Part shown: piece by piece, positions 49,472 through 61,000 of the stretch
How positions within the stretch are numbered: position 1 is the first letter of the stretch
Layout: every line of letters starts with the position of its first letter
NCBI GenBank assembly: GCA_003260075.1
Contig: QLIY01000044.1
Span: forward strand, 8,965-72,964
Length of the DNA: 64,000 nucleotides
DNA from: Phallusia mammillata
Lineage: Eukaryota > Chordata > Ascidiacea > Phlebobranchia > Ascidiidae
Direction of reading: 5' to 3'
Program-made: the position numbers and the translations under genes
Notes under the pieces: model-generated
What the model was told of the DNA's origin: nothing
Database searches by the model: none
Seen by the model: the letters and a program-made list of their open reading frames with translations, nothing else

Positions 49472-52038
49472 CTGTGGAATTGTACATTTTTTACGCTTAG
49501 TATTTGGTTATTTCTCATAGTTCAAGTAAAGATGTTGTTCTGGCATTTTAATACTTTTTATCAAAACTTGTTTTACATATTTGCACTATTGCACTTGTAA
49601 GGCAAACGTCACTTTTATCCATTTTACATCCTGCCTTCCTATATTGACCAGTTTCAAATTTATTGTCAAAATTTTTTTAACAAAAAGCAAAATATCATCT
49701 GTGACAATTTTCTTAGGTGCTTAATTTTACTAGACCTGTTTGTGTTACAAAAAGTTCCATTACGTCGTTAAAAAGTGATTTCCAAGTATTGCTTCGTAAA
49801 ACACAGACAACATACACTGCTTTTATCGTGACGTCAGAGCTTCAGCAAACTCATTTTTTGCATTCTTCCATACTTTTGTAACGCGGTTTGCGATACTGTG
49901 ATATTCGTTTAGTAATTTTTTTATTCCATAATTTATATTTGTTACGTTGGAAATTTTTATTGACGCTCTATTTTTTTAAAAACGTGATTTTCCAACTCTT
50001 GATACAAAAGAAAATGTAGATCTATTTTGGAGAGGGCTGTTAGTGTCTTTGCAGAATTAAGATATGTTTAGCAAGGCCTGTATTGTACCAAAATCCACAT
50101 TAATTTCTTCAAGTGTTTAAACCAGTGGTTCTCAAACTTTTTAAGCATGCGGCGCGTTAAAGAACTAAAATATCCTTCTGTTCGCAGGTAAACACAACAA
50201 AAGTTGTTCAAAGAATGTTAATTTTCGACTTTGTTGTGGTGGGTAAGGATACTCTTCATAAACAATAACTAAAATATGAACTTTGAAACGTTTGTCATAC
50301 ACACCAGTATTTCGTCATGAAGTCCTAAAACACCAATAAATGTTTGAAACATTTCGCGGCACACTTGGAAATCTCTCACTGCACACAGTTTGAGAACCAC
50401 TGGTTTAATCGCTCACTAAATTCGTACAGCGTGAAAGCCAAGAACCAACTAATAGCCTAATTGAAAACAGCCCGACTGACATATGCTACTTGGTGCAGCA
50501 CTGTCTGCTGAATTATTTTTTGTGTGTGCAAGTAATAAGATTTACACTGTTTGGCACATAATAAATGGCATAAAAGTTTAATGCTTTGTTTGCTAACGAT
50601 AAAAGCAAGCAAACGAACATTAAAGAATGTCCACAACATCAAACTGCGTCCTACCCAGCCCAATTTATTCGGTGACTACAATTTCAAAAACTTCCCTTTT
50701 GTGCTTGTTTAAGTAGGGGTTTTACGAACAAGCCAACCATCAGGCGGATAAAATCTTCAAGCAATCAGCAAAACGAATGTAATTTTACATGACAAAACTT
50801 TAATGTCGTTTTTTTGCATTTCAGAATTGGCATATTGGGCATAATTAAGGCTTCTGAATTCTAACAGTTCATGGTCAAACAATTTTCAAGTTTAGGTTAT
50901 CACTGAATGCTGTTGCCTTTTTCAGTCACTTCGGATGTTTTTTTGGCTGTTCGGTATTTGGACCTGACATAAAATATTCAATTGCCCGTCAACCACAACA
51001 TCCCGCCAAGCTAGTATCAAAACACGTTGCACACAGTAAAGTTCGCACACATCCGCACAAAACAACCTCAAATTCTCTCTGAAACCGCCCAGTTCTGGCT
51101 TAGGCAAACAAACAAACACGAGAGAGATGTCACGAACCACGAACAAATTATGTCTCCCAAATTAAGCAAGCGTTGTGACTTAACATATAGTTTTGGGACC
51201 CATGGTCTGAAAAAAATCATTACAATATATATTACCTGTTTGATGTTATAAAATACAGTTGCAAAAGGCGCATTCGCGACTTTGGTGCGAAAAAACATCT
51301 TCGCCAGCAATATGCTTCATAATGATTGACATTCTTGGCAGATAAAAAAAATGTTTTACGACGGGAAAGAGGAAATTAAGCACAGCACTTGCCAATTCGA
51401 GACAAATAACAACGCTGGCTGAGTTCGCAAGCCGATTGCGCCACAAAGCACTGTGTCGCAACAGAGGGAGCAAATTTCCTCTCTCTTTTTTCTCTGCAAT
51501 CAGCTGGACCGGCAAAAAGCGGCTATTGGCTGATTTCGGTGCGGGTGATTTATAACAGTTGAGTGTACTTTGTGTCATGCCGGCTTGGAAAATTACTGAA
51601 GAGTTCCTTTCTTTCATTGCTGCTCTCTCTCTCGGGTTTGCCTGTGCTGCTGGTCAGAAGAACAGAATGCTGTACTGAGGCCTGACTGTTACAGCAAACG
51701 CAGCACTGTGGTTTGCCAGTAAACCGAAATGTGGTTTTGCCTCCTGAGAAACAGGTTTTTCAGAAATTCCGTCGAATTGGGAACTGGAACTGGACAGATT
51801 AATAAAACGGCGGTTAACTGTTTCAGAAACCAAACTTGAGTAACAGGTTTATTTTTAGAAGCTTTAAAAGTATGTATTTTCATAGTGGGATATAATTTTG
51901 TGGGTATGTGTTGCACTGGCACTATGGTTGCTATTAAATTTGCTGGTCTGTCATATATAATAAAGCACTTAACAGTAGTAATCATAAGTATTTTTTGCAG
52001 AAATGTAGTATATATGTAATTCTGCAGTAAAGTGTGAG
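49472..52038. other. Intergenic region ARMC2 - sestrin
   Basis: It holds the ARMC2 3' UTR, one hAT MITE and the upstream sestrin promoter region. The open frames at 51246-51617 and 51689-52270 on the minus strand lack homology and overlap opposite-strand frames. Confidence 0.5.
50123..50402. mobile_element. 280-bp hAT MITE
   Basis: The ends are CAGTGGTTCTCAAAC and GTTTGAGAACCACTG. The flanking 8-mers GTTTAAAC (50115-50122) and GTTTAATC (50403-50410) match at seven of eight positions. The ends are the same as the 215-bp family but the interior differs. Confidence 0.9.
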
Positions 52039-55000
52039 ATGGATAACAACCTAACATCGTTGTCTTTGGCTTTGGAGAGTCATGAAAGGGGTGACAACAA
52101 ATACCGAAATTCCTCCACACAACTGCCTTTGCCGACTTCACCAATAAATGAAAATTCAAATTGTCGATTTGATGCTGCTTGCTTAAACCCGCCCTACTGT
52201 GAGAAAACTGTGTACAGTGAAGATGATGATGACTATGATTCCTATGAAAAACTGTCATATGATACGGCACAAAAACTGTTTGCTCAAATTTCTCACAAAG
52301 ATCCTATGGTGCGAAGGGCTGGGTTGGACATTTTGTCAAGATCTATTTTTCAGTGGATTAGAAATGCAGACAATATTGACCAAACACCGCAAAGCAACAC
52401 ACCTTCACCAAACGAAAAGGTAGAAAATTCTCATCAGTTAGAATCTTGTCGAAAAATGAATGGACATCATGAAGAACCCTCAAAAATTGTTAAACAAGCT
52501 TTGGCATCATTACTTCGTTTGAGTATTCGGTGCCCTTTTCAAGAAGTTCGCTTTGAATGCAGCCAGCTTTTATGTGAACTACAGGTATGTGTATTTAAAC
52601 ATTTTTTAATGTGTGTTATATGTACATATTTCATTTTCAGAATGATTTTCCTGTGTTTTTTTCCTTTTTATGAAAGACAAAAATTGCTTGATGTAACTGT
52701 TTTCACGAATTATGGACAACATGTTCACAAAATCACATCAAAAACTTAATTATTCAACAAATGCAAATAGCTGCCTTATGTGCTTAGTTGGCACTAAAAT
52801 TGTCATGGTTATGTTTTATAGATTCAGCTTTGGTAAAACTTGCTCTGGCAAAAAAACAGACAAGCCAATATGTTTAATACAAAAATACATCACAGACTCA
52901 ATTTTTCAGTGGGAGCAGTGTGTGGATTTAAGTCAGAAACCACTAAAAATTGTGAAGACTGATGATAGATATTAGTGTAAAATGGATAAAACAGAAAGGA
53001 AAGGAAAATGATGTTAGTGGTAAACATGTTGAATTCCAAATTACAGTAAAAAGGGGAAACATATTGCTGCATTACAAAAAAAACGTTGTCTATTTTCCCA
53101 TTTTAACAGTGACAGGTTGACAGCACATGACACAGCAGAAGCTTCTCCCTGTAAACATGTCTCTCTCTCACACCCCCACACTTTTTCTGCCGGCGGTTTT
53201 TTGTTTCCACGATCTCTCGCTCGTGCTCCAGGAAAGATGTTTTTGCAAACGAATGTCACCCTATTGCCGCTTCTTGATGCTCCCTTGCATTGGTTGCAAA
53301 ATGTTTACGTCGAGTCGGTTGACGTTGTCCATTTTTTCCGACTGTTATTTTTGCTATGAAGTAACAAAGCTCTTAAAAACGGTCAATCAAATAAATCAAA
53401 AAAACACATTTGGCATTGAACGCTCAGATGTGCCTTTTTTGTCTTACAAACCCAGTGTTTGCGAATCCATGCTTCTTGGAATGTTTTTCTGCGAACGAAT
53501 GGATATTTGCCCATTTGTCAAAGCAAGGAAGGTCTGTGTCTGATAGGTTTTCGTTCAGTACAATATTTGCTCGATTCTGATTAATGGCGTGGTATGTTGT
53601 TACTTCCTGCTTGCGCGGATGGCTCATGATCTCCTTCAAAGTCAAGAAGGATGCATCCTGTGTGGGAGAATTTGAAGCCATTTTGTTGTTGAACCAAATG
53701 TCCAGGATTTTGTGACACTCGAGCCGATACACCGTGTTTTCTCGGTGTCTTTGCTGTTCACGAAAGTCGAAACCGTTCAACAATAGAACTGTGATGATGA
53801 AGTGACTATGCAAATAAAATTTGACTTGACTTGACTTGAAACTCTCATGCCAGGATTTTCAAGGCTAGGTTCAGCTTACATTGCATTTTTAATTAGTTAA
53901 ATCCATATTAATTGTTGAAGCGGGACCTATAAAGCCTACTGAAAGGGTAATATTAGTAAAAGTAGCCAAAAAATTGTTTTTGTTGGCGCCACCGTCTTTT
54001 ATTGCGTCACTCTATAATTGTCTGATGCAATCTTGCCGCACGACTCGCTGTGACGAAATGCGCGACGCGAGAAAAACGGGAGAAAGAAAGAGATAAAAGG
54101 AGGCGCTTCTGGGAGGTGGTATGCCCTCTCAGCTGTTTGTGTTGAAATGATCTGAAGCTAAGTCAGCCGGCGGCCTTGCCAAATTACTGGGCACCGTAAT
54201 TCCGCATGAAAATATTGTATTTCTTATTTAGGTATAATACTAGTGAAGCTGACTAATTAGACAGTGGCAATTTGGATAAATTTGTTGTTATTTGTCAGTT
54301 AGTCATAGTTTGAGGTGTGGATAAAATTTAGTTTTCAGTTAGAGGTTAGATTGGATTTCGTAAGGTGTTTTGAAGGGCTCGTTTGTTTGTTTTCTATATA
54401 TTCGGAAGGTTTAATAATTAAACCGATGTCTACTTACCAGATTTTAGTCGGCGTTTTCAAAATGGAAATACTGTTTGGCTGCTCTCCGCCGAAAAGACCA
54501 GCTGCTTATTGTACAAACAATCTAAATTCAGGCGTGTCTAAGAGCAAGGCGGCTGTCAGTTTTATAAATCAAAACGAAGGGATGTCGAAAAACAGCAAAC
54601 CATCCAATTTGAATGATTTGTCGCTCGCTTACAAATGTTCAACCAGGCCGTCTGTTGAAGAAAATCTGGCAGCAGAACGACGTCTAACATTCCAGACCAC
54701 CTCTTCTGGTCGAAGAAGGCGTAGGTCCACCTCGCCTCAAAAAGAGAACATTGAAATTTCGAAGTTGACCGAAAACGGTGTTTCAAGTGCCGATGTACTG
54801 TTATCTCTTGAAGACTGTGGTAAAATCTCTGCTCGACCAGCCAAACGTTCACAGACAGGTTTACCGGGCGGCACAAGCATCATGAAATGTCATGATTTGC
54901 AAGCTACAGAGACCACCGAATGTAACAAGTCAAAGGCTCAAGAGAATATGGAGAATTCTAGAACGCATTCGTGTGCAATGTGTTCAATGTTATACTCAAC

Positions 55001-58000
55001 AACGGCTTTGAAGCCATCACCACTAGCATTGCGAAACCGTACACAACAGGTTAATGCAGCCTATTGTCAACTAGTTTACAAGCAAGTTGTTGTATTGTTT
55101 GTATGTGCGTGTCTCAAACGCTGCCTGGCATAGTCTTTGTCACGTCCGCACCTCATCATACGCCCACATTTTCGACCAACCAGCTTCATCCCAATGCGCA
55201 TACGTCACACACAGGTTGCCCACAAACAGCCACTCAGCAGGCAATTAAGCCAGTATCTATAACTGCAAATGTTTTTTGAAAATCTTGTGCAATAAGTTTT
55301 TTTTGCATTTCAGGGTGAGAACGTTGATATTCCTACTGTGGTGAAAGGAGACGTGAGTCGATATATTCCAAACAGTCAGGTACATACTTAGTAAATATTG
55401 GTTTTTCTTCTGGTCAAACATATTCTAATGCCAGTGCCTGTATTTTCATTTTCAGAAATTGTTTTTTATTTACGCATTTAAGTTACACCTTTTTAATGTT
55501 TTCCGAAAATTTTACAGCTCCAACATTTTTGCTGCCTTATCAATCCTAAGGCTTAGTTTGTCCCCATAACCAGCTATGTACAAGACGAACAGAGAATACA
55601 TTACGGCCTTGCAGACCACGCTTTTAGATGCTATGTTCTAATGCACAATAACAGTGGGTAAAAATGTGTTTGCGGCAACAGTCAGATAGAGCGTTTGCAT
55701 TTTTGTATAGGATAGATTTGTAAATCCTCTGCATAGTATTGTGAACCTATCGACCCTCCTCGTATTATTGCGTTGGCGTCAATGACGTCACGCGCACGTC
55801 ATGCGTTTCCTCTATTGACTGCTCATTTAAAATGCAATGGCCTTACGCGTGATCAATTCTGGTAGAGTTATTTGTAATTTTCCGTTGCCAAAGCTGTAAC
55901 AACGACCTACCTGCCTTTACTGCGGTTTTTTGAATCACCTTGTTTGTGACGTCACTAGTACATGGCGGGCAAGCCCAGGCATGCCAAAGGCGAAGTTTTT
56001 TTGCGGCAATTTGGAAAAAAAGTGTAGTGTACTTGGTCACATAATGAAGTTTTGCTTTTGACACTTTATGTTTTAAAACCCCATGAAAATTTGCCCATAC
56101 AAAAATGTACAGGTTGGTAGCGCGCCCCCCCCCCTTGGTCACATAATGAAGTTTTGCTTTTGACACTTTATGTTTTAAAACCTCATGAAAATTTGCCCAT
56201 ACAAAAATGTACATGTTTGTAGCGCAGTTATTCGATATTAAGGTGCGTTTTTTAATTGTTACAAAATACGTCAAAAACAATAGTGATAATCCTTAAATAC
56301 ACCATTTTTATACGCGTGTTAATGCTGTTGGTGTTTTTGTCCGTTTTATTGTGCCAGAGTTTAAACAGAAATAGGAATCAGCTGTTAAAGACGATAATGC
56401 TTTGTCCGGTCGCATTGTTCTTTAAAGTGTCGATTCTTTGTTATGACCTCGGCGTTCTCAATGCTTTGTTTGGCTAACTCGTCATGCCCTGATGCACCTG
56501 AATGGTTATTACACCACACTGATTTTTTAACCTCGTTTCTCGATAGGCAAAGATAAATGTGACCTACATTTTTTAGTTTGAAAGCCAATGCCTTTCGCAA
56601 GGAAGTTTCAAAAAGATTTAGTGTTACGTGAAACAATTCTCAAATGAAAGAGGATTTATCATGTCTTTCTAAGACCGTCACCTGAAAAAGCGAACTTGCT
56701 TTAATACGTTTTATTGACATTGTGATTGATGCGACTTAACTGGAAAACGACGTTGATTAAATGTCGGTAACTGATGCGCTGAAACTGAAAATGATATCAA
56801 GGCGCCGGCCGCACTTGATAAGTCGAACTCATTTTATCAGACGCTTTGTTTGCGCTGGTAAACACTTGGACCAAAACTACTGCGTCAGCAAAAGCTCGGG
56901 TAGGGTGTTTCTTTGTTCAAAGCGGGCCCTATCTGAAACGACCACCTGCAACGTTGTTGCTAATTGCACCTATCTTAAATTCCTTGTTTTTTGTTTTGCA
57001 GATAAATCCTGTGGATACGGATGACGAGCAGGTGCGTAACAGGTTTTACAATGCTGAGTCATCGTGATACAAGCGAATTTTGGGTTAAAAATATTCGCCT
57101 TGAATTTGGATGTGACACAATCAAGCGTTATTGTGCAAAAATTGGCTCCATGGGCATTTAGTTTTAAAAATGTATTTTTTAGACAAAATCGCACCATTGG
57201 TTTTTGCTAAAATCAATAAAAAAACGCCTTATTATTTAAATGACTTTGAAAAAAAAACGTTTGTGTTTAGTTTTCGGGCTCCGTTGATGGTTGTCTAATC
57301 TAATAAAAACCCAAACCTGTAAAAAAACTCTAATTTTGACAAATTTGAGTACCACTGTTTTAGTCATGTTATCAAATCGTTTTAGACGTACACATTGTAT
57401 GAAGAAAGTTTCATCCACAATTGCCGACTGGAACACATGGTGATGGTAATGGCCTTGCATCCGCAATACCTTCAGCAGTTCCTGGACACAAACTATCACC
57501 TCCTTCAGTCGAAAGGCGCGTTGCCGTTCCAATACCGAAGCTACATAGCAATTATGGTCAGTATGCATGGCTATATATGTCAGTATTGTGAAGTAAGTGC
57601 GGTTTATAAAGACCGTCTTTTAAGCAGTCGAGATTCGTATGTGTGTGATTCTGTGGCTTGCGATGGCAGAAAGTGCCAACTGCATAAGAGCTGCGGGTTT
57701 GAGTTAAAATTAAACTGGTTTGATTCGGCCACATTTATATCGTGATTTTACTTGGGTTAATCTATTTTATCAAAAAAAACAGGTCTAGGACTGTTTAAGA
57801 CGTTGTCTTGAATTTCGAGTTTTGCCACTCGTTAGATTCTAAGTACAGGTTGTGCCTGCGTGGTTTTCAGGGTTAACTAATTTAGGTAATACCCATCGGG
57901 ACTGGAAGATGTATTCTGAAACTTAAAAATGCTTTAAAAATTCCCGTCCGTTCAAGCGCGTAAAACTTAATTCAAGTTACGCGTACGAACCCTCATACGA

Positions 58001-61000
58001 AACCAAGCATAAAAGTTGCATCATTGTGGGTACCACCTCAAAGGTGATTCCCTTAAAAAAACCCAGGAGGTTTCCCTAATGTTCTCCCAATCGGGCAGTA
58101 AGTGCAGTTCACTTCTATTTGCATTCAAGCTCAACGTTTGCTGTATTTTCCAGGCGGCCGCTCGTCACCGATGCACTTATCTCGTTCATCTCATGGAGGC
58201 GCACTTTCTACTGCAAGGTGGCGACAGAGAGTGGCTACGTGGCCTTAATCACGTGCCGGCGAAATTACGTGCGCTTTCCACGTTAAACAAATTACTTGCA
58301 CATCGACCGTGGCTGGTAACACCCAATCATATTAAGGTAAGCCTTGTAATGCATACTGCCTGAAGTTTATTCCCTATACGACTTAAGCCATGCGTCCATT
58401 TGCGGTAAACATCACTTTAATATAATTATGGGTCCCTGTGCAAATATTGTCCTGTTTTTTTTCCTTTTTTGTCTAACGCTGGTTTGTTCCGAGCGTTTTG
58501 TCAAGAAAGAGTGCTTTAAACTTATTCAAATTTAGACACATGTAAGTTATTGATCTAAAGTTGATTCTTCCAAAGTTTGACCCAAGATGACCCAGCGGTT
58601 TACGCTCATGCCCCCAAAACGTGAATTTAAAAAACACGGCTATATTTACTTATGTTCATGATCTAAAAGTTTCATACTTTGTTGGTTGGTGCATTGTAAA
58701 GTATTTTAATATATGTTACATTTTGTTAAGCGGGACGTAATGCAGAATTTTACGATTGTTACAAAATATTTAAGATTAGTATATGCTTTGTTAACGTTAT
58801 TTGAAAAAAATGTTGGTTTAGAATAGCATTTGAGTACTCAACCATTTAAGCGCTCATTTAAATTATAGGCAACAGATGTTACAGCCATGTGTCGATTTCT
58901 ACAGTTAACCTTGGATTATAGGTTGTGTGCATTCAAGTAAAAGAGAACACAGTGTAAAAACATATCTGAACGAGCTGTACATATTTTTTAAACATGATTC
59001 AGAAACTCTTCATTATGTTTTGCAGGAACTTGTGGACGGCGATGCAACTTGCCGCTGGCAGCATCCAGAACTTGCCCAAGCCATTGTGTTGCTTTGTCAT
59101 TTCCATGGACTAGCTGTTTTCTGTCACGCCACTGGCATTAATCTTGAAATTGACCACGAAACTGCCCATGCGTTTCACTACAAATCCACTCAACCCAGTC
59201 CGAACAGTTCTCCATCTTCAGGCTCAACCTCTCCAAACTATGGTCGTGTTTCTCCAATTATCGACAATATTGTAAGTATTTTTTTGTGATGATGTTTGAT
59301 TGAATGTTGCCTTTGATCGCATGTTGTCTATTGCACGCTTTTGCAAGCCTGTATTTTGAATTTGTGTAGTTTGTACGTTTTTCCTAAATCAACTGCTTGT
59401 AACCCAAAGAGTTTCACCAGCTTTTAGGGGGCATTTGGAAAAAAATAGTTCATAAAAAATGTAAAAAAATGTGTTTGAAATTCATACAACAAACTTGCAC
59501 GTTTCCCTTCAGAAAATCGGCCTTGGGTTTGTTCTGTGTAAATGGTAATGCTATAATGCAATAACATACACAACCGCTAGCTATCGTCATTGCGTTCCTT
59601 GCGTTCCTAATGCCATGGTGTGTTTTTGCTGCTGTTTGTTTTTGGCAATGATTTTGTGATGTTATGCTTTGCTTTGCGTAGTGGGACGACGAGGCCGATT
59701 CGTTTCCAGCATTTACGAAGGTAAACGCACTTCATTTCTTGCTTGCTGCGATGTTTTGCATGATTAACAGTTTGTGGCATGATTTATTCGTTCCTAGCGC
59801 TTGCTGCAGCTACATTATATAAAATGGAAGATTTTTGTAGACTTGTGGAGGCTTTAATATACTGTGTGTATCCAACCAATCTGCTAGATTTTTTAACGAA
59901 AAGTCCTAACATTTAGGATGACGGTTGAATGCATGAAGTTTGTTCGTTGAACTCGTTTAGGCGCAAATTCGAAATATCATTTAATTTAAGCAGAAAAAAC
60001 GAAAAGCACTTTAACTGGTGTACCTTGGTTTAAAGGGGTGTTGCATAATGCAGTGGTTCCCAACCTTTTTTTGACGCGACCCAAATACTCATCAAAATTT
60101 TGTTTAGTGGTTTCTCGCGACCCATGGACGTGCTATTTTAGTTGTATCTTTGCCTGTAAATTTGGAAAGCTTGTTGAAAATTACTACGCACGTTTAGCAA
60201 ATCAAATAACGAACAAATAGTGTTGTTTTTTCGACCAAACATTTCCATTTAGCCTGAACTTGGAGCTGAATCGAAGAATTGTTAGCCAGACAACGCTCAA
60301 CTGTGAGCTAACACATCACTTTATGACGTCACAAACAGTTTTAACCATTACCACGACAAATTGTGACAAAATTATTGTTGGGCAACAATTTACAGCCTTG
60401 GGAAATATATATAAAAAACGCTACAAGGCGAAATCAAGTAGATGCTCTTATTCGCACTAAAACAAGCGACCCAACAGAATGTTCAGGCGACCCAACTTTG
60501 GGTCGCGACCCATAGGTTGGGAAACACTGGCATAATGGACATCACCACAAATCAACAAATTTTTCGCCACTATGACAAACTTTATAGTTAATGGTGCAAT
60601 ATGTAATCGAAATTACCAAACATAACCTACATAGCGTAACCTCTGTGGCTAAGAACAACCTTTGATACTCAATTAGTGTATTTATGGTAAATAAACCGAC
60701 TTTTATATAAACACACTTGGATTTATTTGTAGCCTAATCAACACTTGAATAGTCCATAAGTCCGAAGTGTGTTATTGACATCATGCTGACATGCAAATTT
60801 ATTTGTGTGAGCAAAGTCAATCCGGTTTCTTGCTAAGTAATGACTAACTACTTAGTTATAAGCCATAAATAACTACTTAAGACCTAATTAAGCTAAAGAG
60901 TATCAAAAACTTCGAATTGCACCCAGCTAAATTTATACCAGTATCCTTTGTAGTTTTCAGAATTGTACAGGATTTTATAAGTTTTTCTGTTTTGTAGGGT

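Noticed and set aside
51689-52270. 193-aa open frame on the minus strand
   Set aside because: It runs into the antisense of the sestrin first exon, and its residues show no recognisable family.
53148-53160. p53-like half site AAACATGTCT in the sestrin first intron
   Set aside because: Human SESN1 is a p53 target, but only one half site is present with no adjacent partner, and one such decamer is expected every few kb by chance.
53424-53813. 129-aa minus-strand frame near the retroposon-like tail
   Set aside because: No match to reverse transcriptase, endonuclease or other known domains; runs opposite to the polyadenylation-like tail.
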